Counted from the stretch's first letter, positions 7,621 to 16,653 are shown. The stretch is 64,000 nt of DNA from Glutamicibacter sp002979865 (GCF_050030965.1 NZ_CP188297.1:3658001-3722000); one strand, 5' to 3'. The notes: generated by a model not told the origin, from the sequence alone. A program made the numbers and translations.

Positions 7621-8769
7621 GTGAAACGCGCGCTCTTTGAAGAGGACCACGAGCAGTTCCGTGAACTGGCTACGGAATTCAACGCCCGGGAGATTTCCGG
7701 TAAATACGCTCAGTGGGAAAAGGATCATCAGATCCCCCGCGAGGTGTGGCAGTCTGCCGGTGAAAACGGCCTGCTGGGTCTTGCAGTGCCTGAGCAGTTC
7801 GGTGGCATGGGCATCGATGATTACCGCTTCCGTGTAGTGCTTGATGAGCAGCTCGTGCGTTCGGGGCATCTGTCCGTAGCCTTGGCCTTCCACCTGCACG
7901 ACGACCTGGTGCTGCCGTACCTGCTCTCCTACGGCTCTGCCGAGCTCAAGGCCAAGTGGCTTCCACGCATGGTCGATGGCTCCACCATTACCTCCTGCGC
8001 GTTTACCGAGCCTGGCGCTGGGTCTGACCTGCGCGCGGTGCGCACCAAGGCGGTCCGCGATGGCGATGACTGGCTGATTAGCGGCCAGAAGACTTTCATC
8101 GGCAATGCTGCGTTTGGCGATGCCGCTCTGGTGCTTGCGCGCACCGATGGCGAAAGCGGACGGGCGGGCGAGCAGTCATTCTCGCTGTTCATGGTCGAGC
8201 GTTCCGAGGGGTACACCAACGGCAGCCCCTTCGACAAGATTGGGCTGCGGGCTTCTGATACCGCTGAGCTGTTCTTCGACGATGTCCGCGTCTCAGCTGC
8301 AGATCTTGTTGGCGAGGCTGGACAGGGCCTGGCCCATGTCAAGGCGCAGCTTCCCCAGGCCCGTCTGGCTATTGCCGTGGCTGCCTCGGCGATCTGCACC
8401 GCGTCCTTCGAGCAGGCGCTGGAACATGCGAAGAACCGCTCGACCTTTGGCCAGGCGCTGACCGAGTACCAGAACACCCGTTTCGAACTGGCTAACCTGA
8501 AGACTGAGGCGCATGTCACCCAAAGCTTCGTGGACCGGGCCGTCCTGGCATTCAACGACGGCGAGCTGGATCCTTCCGAGGCTGCCGAGGTCAAGCTTTG
8601 GGCTAGTGAGAGCGCTAAAAAGCTTTCCGATCAGGCATTGCAGCTGCATGGCGGCTATGGCTACATCATGGAGTACCCGATTGCCCAGTTCTTCACTGCC
8701 TCCCGCTTGCTGACCATCTTCGGTGGCACAAGCGAGATCATGCGTGAAACTATTGGACGAGCACTCTAA
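7621..8769 (+). CDS. Acyl-CoA dehydrogenase-like flavoprotein lacking both usual catalytic glutamates
   Basis: A 382-residue protein with the full acyl-CoA dehydrogenase fold: helical N-domain, the CAFTEPGAGSDL FAD/substrate segment, a middle beta-domain with ISGQKTFIGNA, and a C-domain with QLHGGYGYIMEYP and GGTSEIMRETI. The family removes alpha/beta hydrogens from acyl-CoA and passes electrons to ETF. The catalytic base is a Glu either in the helix-G ERL motif or in the late YEGT motif. Here these read LPQARL (Ala247) and IFGGTSE (Gly368), so neither site has Glu. The GTG start has AAAGG 10 bp upstream; an upstream ATG in the same frame is less likely. It may form an operon with def. Confidence 0.85.
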   Translation: MKRALFEEDHEQFRELATEFNAREISGKYAQWEKDHQIPREVWQSAGENGLLGLAVPEQFGGMGIDDYRFRVVLDEQLVRSGHLSVALAFHLHDDLVLPYLLSYGSAELKAKWLPRMVDGSTITSCAFTEPGAGSDLRAVRTKAVRDGDDWLISGQKTFIGNAAFGDAALVLARTDGESGRAGEQSFSLFMVERSEGYTNGSPFDKIGLRASDTAELFFDDVRVSAADLVGEAGQGLAHVKAQLPQARLAIAVAASAICTASFEQALEHAKNRSTFGQALTEYQNTRFELANLKTEAHVTQSFVDRAVLAFNDGELDPSEAAEVKLWASESAKKLSDQALQLHGGYGYIMEYPIAQFFTASRLLTIFGGTSEIMRETIGRAL

Positions 8770-8793
8770 GCACTTTTGAAAGGAACCGATCAC

Positions 8794-9366
8794 GTGCCTA
8801 TTCGGCAGATCACTGTTTACGGAGAACCTGTACTTCACAAGCGTGCGGTGGAGGTCACCGAGTTTGATGGCGCCTTGCGCGAGCTCGTTGCCGATATGCA
8901 CCTCACCATGGATGAAGCGCATGGCGTGGGCCTGGCGGCTCCGCAGATCGGTTTGGGCCTGCGCATGTTCACCTACGTCTTCGCGGACCAGGACGATGCT
9001 CCCGAGCGGGGCGTAGTGATCAACCCCAAGCTGACGCTTTCAAAGGTGTCGCAGGCTCCTGCGGATGCTGATGACGACTCCGAGGGCTGCTTGTCCGTGC
9101 CCGGGTTGAACTACCCGCTGCAGCGTGCCGACTATGCGAAGGTGGAGGGTTTCGACGAGTTCGGCAATCCGATCTCTTTCGAAGCGCACGGCTGGTTCGC
9201 GCGCATCATGCAGCACGAGTACGACCACCTTGATGGCTACCTCTACGTGGACAAGTTGCAGCCACGCTGGGAGAAGAAGTGGAAGAAGGCCAAGAAGGCT
9301 CTGGGTTGGGGCGTGCCTGGCAACACCTGGTTGCCGGGTACCGATGAGGATCCATTCGGCCACTAG
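8794..9366 (+). CDS. def: Peptide deformylase
   Basis: A metalloenzyme of 190 residues that removes the formyl group from nascent protein N-termini. The three signature motifs are present: GVGLAAPQIG at 44-53, EGCLSVP with metal ligand C99, and QHEYDHLDG with ligands H141 and H145 and catalytic E142. The GTG start is supported by GAAAGGA about nine bases upstream; the longer frame overlaps the upstream spacer without similarity. It follows the dehydrogenase-like gene by 24 bp, so co-transcription is likely. A lysine-rich C-terminal extension (KKWKKAKKALGWG) is typical of actinobacterial deformylases. Confidence 0.95.
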   Translation: MPIRQITVYGEPVLHKRAVEVTEFDGALRELVADMHLTMDEAHGVGLAAPQIGLGLRMFTYVFADQDDAPERGVVINPKLTLSKVSQAPADADDDSEGCLSVPGLNYPLQRADYAKVEGFDEFGNPISFEAHGWFARIMQHEYDHLDGYLYVDKLQPRWEKKWKKAKKALGWGVPGNTWLPGTDEDPFGH

Positions 9367-9378
9367 GCCTCCTGCCGC

Positions 9379-10443
9379 CTACCGGGCAGTCTTGAAGTCC
9401 AGATACCGCTGATGCAGCGCCGCACCGATTTTGCCGGTGGGCGCTGTTTCTGCGTTCCAGACCTTCGAAGCCCTGCCTTGTTCTAGCCAGAAGGGCAGGA
9501 ACATGCCGTTCTTGCCGGGCAGGATCTGCGCAGCCATCTGCTCGTCGGCTACCAGCGTGCGATTCGCGTAGCCCAGGTAGTACTCGTCAAAGGGACCGAG
9601 CAGGCGCAGTGGCAGCCCGGCGGGCTCCATCGCTTCAAGCTCCCGGTGGGCGCGGCTGCCGGCGATGACCCAGTAGCACTCCCCGCGCTCATCGCTTCCT
9701 GCGCTGGACAGCAAGCCGCCGAGTGCTTCCGCGGCGGTTCTCGTGGTGGTCAGCGTCTGCCCCGTGTACCAGGCTGCGTCGCGAAGGGTAGCTGGCCCAT
9801 GCGAGTGCAGGTAGCGGCGCAAGAGTTCCGCCAACGGATCTTCTGGTTCCCGGTGACGTGCAATCCATTCATCCACGAGCACGAAGTCCTGCGCGATGAG
9901 TTTCGCGTCTTGTGGAATGGGCCCCTGGCAGATCAACCCGTCCAGGACGAGGACCTGCAGGATAACCAGTCCTCGCTGCTGGCCGGTCTCCATTCCATTC
10001 TGGTTCAGTGCCTTGAAGAGCGCGGTGCGGCTGGCTTGCCCGTGCTCCTGCAGATGCGCGCTGATGATGCCAGCTGCCTGGTCAATGTCCTGGGTGCCGA
10101 TCTGCAGTCCCCGCATCCGTGTGGCCGATGAGCGCAAGGTGCGTTCACGCGTTGCGCGAGTCATCCAGCGCGCATCTTCGGCCAAGCAGATATGCAGCGT
10201 GCCCCGCATGGTCCATGACCGCACGAGCCGTCCTTCGCTGAAGAGCGCATCGACTTGCTGTCGGGATTCTTGCGCTGCGGAGCGCTGAGCCAGCGCGTAG
10301 CGTCCTGCAGCGAAGTCCTGGGACTGGAACGCGAGCATTCGTTCTGCGGCCTGCAGTACGGATTCTGCCGGCTCCAGTAGCAGCTGGCTCGCCATGCGCG
10401 CCGCCAGCGTCCGGGTACTGTCCACTAACCAACCTCGATCCAA
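9379..10443 (-). CDS. AlkZ-like winged-helix DNA glycosylase
   Basis: A 354-residue protein of the HTH_42/AlkZ group, built of tandem winged-helix units. AlkZ members excise alkylated bases or open interstrand crosslinks using a QxQ motif; here FQSQDF gives Q40 and Q42 after an N-terminal helix. The SWTMRGTLHI segment near residue 75 and the C-terminal GPFDEYYLGYANR segment are also typical of the family. It is convergent with def, 12 bp away. AlkZ itself protects Streptomyces against the antibiotic azinomycin; YcaQ-type homologues act in general crosslink repair. I cannot tell which applies here. Confidence 0.75.
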   Translation of the reverse strand: MDRGWLVDSTRTLAARMASQLLLEPAESVLQAAERMLAFQSQDFAAGRYALAQRSAAQESRQQVDALFSEGRLVRSWTMRGTLHICLAEDARWMTRATRERTLRSSATRMRGLQIGTQDIDQAAGIISAHLQEHGQASRTALFKALNQNGMETGQQRGLVILQVLVLDGLICQGPIPQDAKLIAQDFVLVDEWIARHREPEDPLAELLRRYLHSHGPATLRDAAWYTGQTLTTTRTAAEALGGLLSSAGSDERGECYWVIAGSRAHRELEAMEPAGLPLRLLGPFDEYYLGYANRTLVADEQMAAQILPGKNGMFLPFWLEQGRASKVWNAETAPTGKIGAALHQRYLDFKTAR

Positions 10444-10686
10444 TGCTTGATGGCCTAAAGCCTAGCAGTGCGGAGGTACAGAGATGCCCGCGAAGCGGCG
10501 CACCTGCAGCCGCCATTGATGCAGGGGCGTCGCAGGCTCAAGCGGACCTCCAAGCCCGGATGCGCGCAAAGGTCGAGACCTGCCTGGACTTTGCTGGAGA
10601 GGTGCTGGCCAGGTGCTGGTTCTCGTTGGCCCCCTGGACCCGGAAGGTCCTTTGGAGGGCTTCGTGCCGCCCGGATGGAATAGCAA

Positions 10687-10727
10687 AAGGGACCATCCCA
10701 GCGCGCAATGCGTTGGGATGGTCCCTT
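10687..10727 (-). terminator. Intrinsic terminator of the GAPDH gene
   Basis: AAGGGACCATCCCA and TGGGATGGTCCCTT form a 14-bp stem just after the stop codon, followed by TTTT in the minus direction. Confidence 0.85.
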
Positions 10728-10747
10728 CAGCTGCAAGCAGCGAGGTC

Positions 10748-12205
10748 CTAGGCGGTGACGGCTTCAGCCTTCAGCGCTGGTACTGCTGCCGGGTGGGTGC
10801 CGGCCATCGATTCGATGACGCGGACAACCTGGCAGGAGTAGCCGAACTCGTTGTCGTACCAAACGTAGACGACAGCGTTCTTGCCGGACACGATGGTGGC
10901 CAGGCCGTCAACGATGCCGGCGCGGCGCGAGCCGACGAAGTCGGTGGAGACAACCTCAGGCGAATCGATGTAGTCGATCTGCTTGTGCAGGCTGGAGGTC
11001 AGCGAGGTTTCACGCAGGTAGGCGTTGAGCTCTTCCTTGGTGGTCCCGTTCTCCAGGTTCAGGTTCAAGATCGCCATGGAGACATCCGGGGTCGGTACGC
11101 GGATCGCGTTGCCGGTCAGCTTGCCTTCGAACTCCGGCAGGGCCTTGGCCACTGCCTTGGCGGCACCGGTTTCGGTGATCACCATGTTCAGCGCTGCCGA
11201 ACGGCCGCGGCGCTCGCCCTTGTGGAAGTTGTCGATCAGGTTCTGGTCGTTGGTGAACGAGTGAACGGTCTCGACGTGCCCGTGGGTGACACCGAACTTG
11301 TCGTTCAGGGCCTTGAGCACTGGGGTGATGGCGTTGGTGGTGCACGAGGCAGCGGTGACGATCTTGTCTTCTGCGGTGATCCACGAATCGTTGATGCCGT
11401 GGACGATGTTCTTCAGATCGCCCTTGCCCGGTGCGGTCAGCAGCACGCGGGAAACGCCCTTGGCGGCCAGGTGCTGGGACAGTCCGGCCTCATCGCGCCA
11501 GCGGCCGGTGTTGTCCACCACGATGGCGTTGTCGATGCCGTGCTCGGTGTAGTCGACGGTGGTCGGGTCATTCGAGTAGATGACCTTGATCAGGGTGCCG
11601 TTGGCGAGGATCGTGCTGTTTTCCTCGTCGACCGTGATCGAGCCTTCGAAGCGGCCGTGCACCGAGTCGCGGCGCAGCAGCGAAGCGCGCTTGACGATGT
11701 CGTCATCCGAGCCCTTGCGGACCACGATGGCGCGCAGGCGCAGGCCGTAGCCGCCACGCTCGATCAGGATGCGGGCCAGCAGGCGTCCGATGCGGCCGAA
11801 GCCGTAGAGGACAACGTCCTGGGGTTCAGCGTCGGTTGCGCCGGCCTGGCCAACCTTCTCGCCCAATTCATCGGCCAGGAAAGCGTTCAGATCAGCGGAA
11901 CCGGATTCCTTGAACTTCTTGTTCACGCGGCCGAGGTCAACTGCTACCGAACCGACGTTCAGGGCCTCGATGGCATCCAGGATGGCCTTGGTGTCGTTCA
12001 GGTCGAGCTCTTCGCCATCGATGCGGCGCACTACGCGGTGGGCCTTGATGATGTCGATGGCGGACTGGTTGATCAGCTTGCGGCCGTAGACGGAGGTCAC
12101 CACATTGTTCTTGCGGTACAGACGTCCGATCAGTGGGATCATGGCCTCGGCGAGCTCTTCGCGCCCGCTCCATTCTTGCTGGGCAACGACAGACTGCTGG
12201 GTCAC
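10748..12205 (-). CDS. Glyceraldehyde-3-phosphate dehydrogenase, long form with N-terminal extension
   Basis: 485 residues against about 335 for the glycolytic enzyme. Residues 1-130 form an extra helical N-terminal domain; the Rossmann motif LYGFGRIGRL is near 133-142 and the catalytic SCTTN has Cys near 288. The C-terminus has YVWYDNEFGY as in all GAPDHs. Long forms of this type include corynebacterial GapB, the NADP-capable gluconeogenic isoenzyme, so a gluconeogenic role is plausible but not shown. I chose GTG with GGAAGGA six bases upstream; a longer frame of 28 codons has no support. A terminator follows directly. Confidence 0.9.
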   Translation of the reverse strand: MTQQSVVAQQEWSGREELAEAMIPLIGRLYRKNNVVTSVYGRKLINQSAIDIIKAHRVVRRIDGEELDLNDTKAILDAIEALNVGSVAVDLGRVNKKFKESGSADLNAFLADELGEKVGQAGATDAEPQDVVLYGFGRIGRLLARILIERGGYGLRLRAIVVRKGSDDDIVKRASLLRRDSVHGRFEGSITVDEENSTILANGTLIKVIYSNDPTTVDYTEHGIDNAIVVDNTGRWRDEAGLSQHLAAKGVSRVLLTAPGKGDLKNIVHGINDSWITAEDKIVTAASCTTNAITPVLKALNDKFGVTHGHVETVHSFTNDQNLIDNFHKGERRGRSAALNMVITETGAAKAVAKALPEFEGKLTGNAIRVPTPDVSMAILNLNLENGTTKEELNAYLRETSLTSSLHKQIDYIDSPEVVSTDFVGSRRAGIVDGLATIVSGKNAVVYVWYDNEFGYSCQVVRVIESMAGTHPAAVPALKAEAVTA

Positions 12206-12425
12206 AGAAAATCCTTCCAATTCAGCCGACTCGCAGATCCATAAAGTCGGTTGGCACCGTGGGAAGCACCATTGCTTTTGCGGTGGCACGAGGTAACAGG
12301 ATCATCCTCGTAAGTACATGATCCATTCTAGACCGTGCGCAGAAAAACTGAGGATCGGGGACTGTGAATCATCTCACCAGCGCACTAAGGGCTGATGCCG
12401 GCGCAATCGCAGGAAGGAAGAGTGT

Positions 12426-12783
12426 GAATGGGATGGTCGATACGCCGGGTTTTGTCGCGCCGAAGCGGGACGGTCATCTATCTACGACTGCCGTTGCCGG
12501 CAGCCTCTAGCGGTCCACCCGACTGCATGGGGCGAACAGCCCTCATAACGCAGTCTGTCTGACCTTGCTCCGAGTGGGGTTTACCTAGCCACCCCAATCA
12601 CTTGGGGTGCTGGTGGTCTCTTACACCACCGTTTCACCCTTACCAGGAAATCCTGGCGGTCTATTTTCTGTGGCACTAGCCTGCGGGTTACCCCGAGTGG
12701 GCGTTACCCACCACCCTGTTCTGCGGAGCCCGGACGTTCCTCGGGGCAATTGCTTGCCACGCGACCGTCTGGCCATCCCATTC
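12426..12783 (-). ncRNA. rnpB: RNase P RNA
   Basis: The minus strand carries the bacterial type A RNase P RNA. Visible landmarks are the 5' CCAGACGGTCGC segment, GAGGAACGTCCGGGCTCC, GGGTAACGCCC, GGTAAGGGTGAAACGG, the GTAAGAGACCACC region and AGATAGATGACCGTC, with ACAAAACCCGGCGTATCG near the 3' end. The ends are set by the P1 helix: GAATGGGATGG at the 5' end pairs perfectly with CCATCCCATTC at the 3' end. This gives about 358 nt, a normal length. It processes tRNA 5' leaders together with RnpA. It is flanked by the GAPDH promoter and the 3' end of a flavoprotein gene. Confidence 0.96.
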
Positions 12784-12851
12784 ATTAACCATTCTAGCCC
12801 CGCGAGTTTCCCGACGCTGACCACCACCGTGAGCCACTGGCCACACTGGCG

Positions 12852-14294
12852 CTACCCGAAGCGCTCGGCTTCCAACAGCCGCAACCAGATTTCGCTGATC
12901 GTCGGATAGGCGGGGACCGCATGCCACAACCGGTCCAGGCTGACCTCGCCGACGATCGCAATGGTGGCCGCATGCAGCAGTTCCGCGGCATCCTGGCCGG
13001 CGAAAGTGGCGCCGACGATCACCGAACGCGCCTGGTCTATCACCAGCTTGGCCCGCCCGGAATACCCGTCGGCGTGCAGGCTCGCCCCGGCCACCGCACC
13101 CAGCTCGTGCTCGATAACCGAAATCTGCAGACCGGCGTCGCGGGCCTGGCGTTCGGTGAGTCCGACCGCGGCGATCTGCGGATCGCTGAAGACCACGCGC
13201 GGCACCGCATGGTGGTCCGCCGTGGCCGCATGCCTGCCCCAGGGCGCATCGAGAACCCCGGTTCCATTGATCCTCGCGGCAATGGCCTCGCCCGCGGCCC
13301 GGGCCTGGTACTTGCCCTGGTGGGTCAGCGGGCTGCGCCCGCTGGCATCTCCCACGGCGTAGAGCCAGTCGGTACCCGCCACGAGCATCGTGTCATCGAC
13401 CTGCAGCCGCCGGGACGGGTCCACCCCGAGTGCTTCGAGTCCCATGTTCCCGATCTCCGGCCGCCGCCCGGTGGAGACGAGCACTTCCTCGGCTTCCACG
13501 AGGGATCCTCCGGGCAGCTGGAGGCCGGCTATCCCGTGCTCATCGCGGTGGACCTGCAACGGCGTGGTGTCCTGGTGCACTACTACCCCGGCCTCGGCCA
13601 GCGACTGGGCCACCAGCTCGCCGGCGAACGGCTCTTCGCGGCCCAGCAGCGACCCGCGGGCAAGGATGGTGACCTTGGACCCGAGGGTGGCGAAGGCGAA
13701 GGCCAGCTCCACCCCGGCAACTCCGCCACCGATGATGGCCAGCCTTGGCGGGATCGCCTTGGCCGCAGTGGCCTCCCGGGTGCCCCACGGCTTGGCTTCA
13801 GCCAATCCCTCGATCCCCGGCAGAACCGGAGTGGATCCGGTGGCCAGGACTACGGCCCGGGCCGAGTACTCGCGATCCGCCACCTGCACCAGGCCGCGCC
13901 CGGAAAGCTGCGCCCGGCCGCGGATCAACTCGATGCCGGCCGAACGCAGCCACCGTTCCTGCCCGGCATCATCCCAGTTGCTGGTGAAGGCGTCCCTCCG
14001 CGCGAGCACCGCCTCGGGATCCAGCGCACCAGTCACCGCTTCGCGGGCCCCGGGAACCCGGCGTGCCGCGCGCAGCGCATCGCCGCTGCGCAACAGGGCC
14101 TTGGAAGGCATGCATGCCCAGTACGAGCATTCCCCGCCCACCAGCTCGGATTCGACGATGGCCGCTTTCAGGCCCTGCCGGGTGGCATAGTCGGCGGCGT
14201 TCTCCCCGGCCGGCCCGGCGCCGATCACGATCACGTCGAAGTCGCAGTGCTGCCCGGAGGCAGTTTGGCTAGCTCTTGAGTTCTGCTGGGGCAT
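12852..14294 (-). CDS. FAD-dependent pyridine nucleotide-disulfide oxidoreductase
   Basis: A 480-residue class I flavoprotein disulfide reductase. It has an FAD Rossmann motif VIGAGPAGENAA near 24-35, a redox-active pair C56/C61 in GGECSYWACMPSKAL, an NAD(P) motif AIIGGGVAGVELA near 195, the second FAD motif YAVGDASG and a C-terminal dimer-interface segment HAVPAYPTISE. The active-site context CSYWAC differs from lipoamide dehydrogenase and mercuric reductase (CLNVGC), a variant I know from uncharacterised actinobacterial members. No metal-binding N-domain or lipoyl partner gene is nearby, so the substrate is unknown. A mycothiol- or quinone-linked role is possible but unsupported. Confidence 0.85.
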   Translation of the reverse strand: MPQQNSRASQTASGQHCDFDVIVIGAGPAGENAADYATRQGLKAAIVESELVGGECSYWACMPSKALLRSGDALRAARRVPGAREAVTGALDPEAVLARRDAFTSNWDDAGQERWLRSAGIELIRGRAQLSGRGLVQVADREYSARAVVLATGSTPVLPGIEGLAEAKPWGTREATAAKAIPPRLAIIGGGVAGVELAFAFATLGSKVTILARGSLLGREEPFAGELVAQSLAEAGVVVHQDTTPLQVHRDEHGIAGLQLPGGSLVEAEEVLVSTGRRPEIGNMGLEALGVDPSRRLQVDDTMLVAGTDWLYAVGDASGRSPLTHQGKYQARAAGEAIAARINGTGVLDAPWGRHAATADHHAVPRVVFSDPQIAAVGLTERQARDAGLQISVIEHELGAVAGASLHADGYSGRAKLVIDQARSVIVGATFAGQDAAELLHAATIAIVGEVSLDRLWHAVPAYPTISEIWLRLLEAERFG

Positions 14295-14411
14295 GCTCTG
14301 TCCTTGCTCTGCGTGAAGCGCTGCTGGGTCGTGGGTTCAGCCTAGCCAGATCTGCGCTGCGGGTACATGCCCTGGGCAGAAGATCAGGTGAACTCCGATA
14401 AGCTGGAACGC

Positions 14412-15191
14412 GTGCTTATTTTGTTGCCGCCTTCCGAAGGCAAAACCGCCCACGCCGAAGGTTCTCCGTTCGAAATCGAGGATCTGTCTTTTCCGGAGCT
14501 TTCCGGGGAACGCCGGCTGGTGCTTGACGCCCTTGCTGAAGTCTCAGCCCGCGAAGATGCCATGGACCTGCTGGGAGTCGGAGCCTCGCTGGCCAAGGAA
14601 GTAGCGCGGAATATCAATCTGCACACCGAGCCCGCAGCCAAGGCGCACGATATCTACTCGGGGGTGCTCTTCGAGGCCCTGGACTACGCAAGCCTGGATG
14701 AAGCAGCGCAGCGTCGCGCCGATGAATCCATCATCGTGGTCTCCGCCCTGTGGGGTGCCGTGCGTTTTGGCGATCGCATTCCGCCCTACCGCTTGTCGAT
14801 GTCGGTCAAGCTCGAGCCGCTGGGCAAGCTGGCCACCTGGTGGAAGAAGCGTCTGGCTCCGGTGCTGGATGCGGTCTCCGGCGACCAGCTGATCGTGGAC
14901 GCGCGATCGAGCACCTATGCGGCCGCCTACAAGCCGGCCAATGGCAACACCGTTGCGGTCAACGTCTTCCAGATGCGCAATGGGGTCCCGAAGGTGGTCT
15001 CGCACTTTGCCAAGCATACCCGTGGCGAGGTCGCCGGTTTCCTGGTCCAGCAACCGGTCGCACCGAAAAACCCTGGAGAATTGCTCGAACTGGTCCAGAC
15101 CAAGTGGGAAGCGTCCCTCGTCGAAGACAAGAAGGGCTTGGCGCTGAACATCCTGTTGCCGGAAGACCACCAGTTCACCACCGTGAATTAA
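14412..15191 (+). CDS. yaaA: YaaA family peroxide-stress protein
   Basis: A 259-residue protein of the YaaA/DUF328 family, whose E. coli member limits free iron and DNA damage during hydrogen peroxide stress and binds DNA. The family hallmarks are present: the N-terminal LILLPPSEGK, a central ALYxG-equivalent region (DIYSGVLFEALDYASL), the SALWGAVRFGDRIPPYRLSM block and the C-terminal SHFAKHTRGEVAGFL. The GTG start matches family length; an upstream ATG in frame would add 15 residues with no similarity. The gene is divergent from the flavoprotein gene, and the two could share oxidative-stress control, which is inference. Confidence 0.88.
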   Translation: MLILLPPSEGKTAHAEGSPFEIEDLSFPELSGERRLVLDALAEVSAREDAMDLLGVGASLAKEVARNINLHTEPAAKAHDIYSGVLFEALDYASLDEAAQRRADESIIVVSALWGAVRFGDRIPPYRLSMSVKLEPLGKLATWWKKRLAPVLDAVSGDQLIVDARSSTYAAAYKPANGNTVAVNVFQMRNGVPKVVSHFAKHTRGEVAGFLVQQPVAPKNPGELLELVQTKWEASLVEDKKGLALNILLPEDHQFTTVN

Positions 15192-15264
15192 CGTCCTTGG
15201 GCAAGTCGCCAAGGCGGCTGGTGCTCTGCCGATGAAGGGTGCTGGCATGGCTAATGCGGCTTCG

Positions 15265-15657
15265 TCAAAGCGCTGCGACTAGTTCAATCTCGAATCCGGC
15301 AGCATCTTCCAAATACGCCGCGTAGTGCTTTGGTCCCCCGGCGTACGGGTGCAGCTCCGGGAACATCAGGGTGAATCCGTGATCCAGCGCCTGGGAAGCC
15401 AACGTTTCCACCGCCTGCCTGGTGCCAGCATGGAAAGCCAAATGATTCAGCCCGGGACCCAGGCGGTCATGCCGTTGCTTTTTGGCATCCGGTCCGGATT
15501 CCAGGACTATATAGAATCCGTCGCGGGCATAGCTGATGCCGTCAGCCCATTGGGAATCCACCACATAGCCAAGGCGAGTGAGCAGCCAGCCCAGGGAAGC
15601 TGTGCTGGCTGCCAAATCCTCAACCCATATTTCCAGATGATGCAGCATGGAATTCAC
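15265..15657 (-). CDS. VOC-superfamily (glyoxalase-like) protein
   Basis: A 130-residue single-chain vicinal-oxygen-chelate protein with two beta-alpha-beta-beta-beta repeats. The first begins LHHLEIWVEDLAAST, the second LGPGLNHLAFHAGTR, and it ends with AAYLEDAAGFEIELV. Histidines and glutamates in these strands are the usual metal ligands. Substrate cannot be predicted; relatives include glyoxalases, dioxygenases and drug-binding proteins. It ends convergently with yaaA and starts four bases from the stop of the NIF3-family gene upstream, so it is probably the second gene of that transcript. Confidence 0.8.
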   Translation of the reverse strand: MNSMLHHLEIWVEDLAASTASLGWLLTRLGYVVDSQWADGISYARDGFYIVLESGPDAKKQRHDRLGPGLNHLAFHAGTRQAVETLASQALDHGFTLMFPELHPYAGGPKHYAAYLEDAAGFEIELVAAL

Positions 15658-15660
15658 TGA

Positions 15661-16614
15661 CTAAGGAGTCAGCACGAAGTCCCATGGATCGGAATTCACT
15701 TGGGAAACCTCGATCTCCACGGTGTGCCCAAGATCGTTGAGCACGTTGCCCAAGGCGCGGGCACCAGCCGACAGCCAGACCCATTCCGAAGCGAAGTGGG
15801 AAACATCGATCAGGTAAGGGAACCCGCCGTTGGCAGCTTCGCGTGCTTCGCTTGCCGGGTGGTGGCGCAGATCAGCAGTCACGTAGACATCGGCCTGGTG
15901 CGAGCGCACCGCGTCAAACAGGGAATCGCCGGCACCGCCGCAGAGGGCGACCTTCCGGATGATGCCCGTTCGGTCTCCGGCGACACGTACACCGCCAGCC
16001 ACCGCTGGGAGCACGGTGTAAACGCGTTCAGCGAAATCCTCGAGCTTCATCGGCTTCTCCAAGAAGCCAACTCGTCCCAAGCCTTCTTCTGGCAGTCCGT
16101 CCTTGGACTCGATCAACGGCACGCAGTCCTTCAGCCCGAAGGCATCGGCGAGAGCATCGTTGACTCCCCCGATGGCGCTGTCGGCATTGGTGTGCGCCGT
16201 AAGCAATGCGGTTCCGGATTCGATCAGGCGGTGAATGGCTTCGCCCTTGAAATTGGTGCCGGCAACCTGGGTGACTCCGCGCAGGAGCAACGGGTGGTGA
16301 GTGATCAGCAGATCGGCCCCACGCTCGATTGCATCCTCGATCACCTCCAGCGTTGGATCAACAGCCATCACGATCTTGGAAATCTGCTGGCTGGTACGTC
16401 CGGTCACCATGCCAACGGCATCCCAATCTTCGGCCAATGATTTTGGCCAAAGTTCCTCAGCTGCTTCAAGGACGTTACCCAAGGTGGTCTGCGGAACCGA
16501 GGTGTCTTCCACCGGTTGCTCTGGTGTTTCTCCGGTAACGGGCTTGAGCGTCGAGGCGTCCAGGGAATCACTGCTCTTCCCCAGGTCTTGCGAGTTATCT
16601 GCCTTGCTCTGCAT
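15661..16614 (-). CDS. NIF3/YbgI family dinuclear metal protein
   Basis: A 317-residue Nif3-like protein, the family often labelled GTP cyclohydrolase 1 type 2 homologue. Metal-binding motifs are visible: LLITHHPLLLRG with the paired histidines, TAHTNADSAIGGVNDALA, and the C-terminal DVSHFASEWVWL. Residues 1-45 are polar and low-complexity, and the conserved domain starts around TLGNVLEAAEELWP. I chose the ATG preceded by GGGTGG; the frame extends another 33 codons without similarity. It is divergent from msrA with only about 40 bp between start codons. The biochemical role of the family is unresolved. Confidence 0.85.
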   Translation of the reverse strand: MQSKADNSQDLGKSSDSLDASTLKPVTGETPEQPVEDTSVPQTTLGNVLEAAEELWPKSLAEDWDAVGMVTGRTSQQISKIVMAVDPTLEVIEDAIERGADLLITHHPLLLRGVTQVAGTNFKGEAIHRLIESGTALLTAHTNADSAIGGVNDALADAFGLKDCVPLIESKDGLPEEGLGRVGFLEKPMKLEDFAERVYTVLPAVAGGVRVAGDRTGIIRKVALCGGAGDSLFDAVRSHQADVYVTADLRHHPASEAREAANGGFPYLIDVSHFASEWVWLSAGARALGNVLNDLGHTVEIEVSQVNSDPWDFVLTP

Positions 16615-16653
16615 ACCCACCACCCTACGCGGTGAGTATGGGGATGGAACAGA

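Noticed and set aside
12607..12909. Short frames inside the RNase P RNA locus
   Set aside because: The sequence is explained by rnpB with a perfect P1 helix and conserved RNA landmarks.
12921..14279. A 452-codon plus-strand frame opposite the flavoprotein gene
   Set aside because: The minus-strand flavoprotein is complete and recognisable, and the opposite frame is low-complexity.
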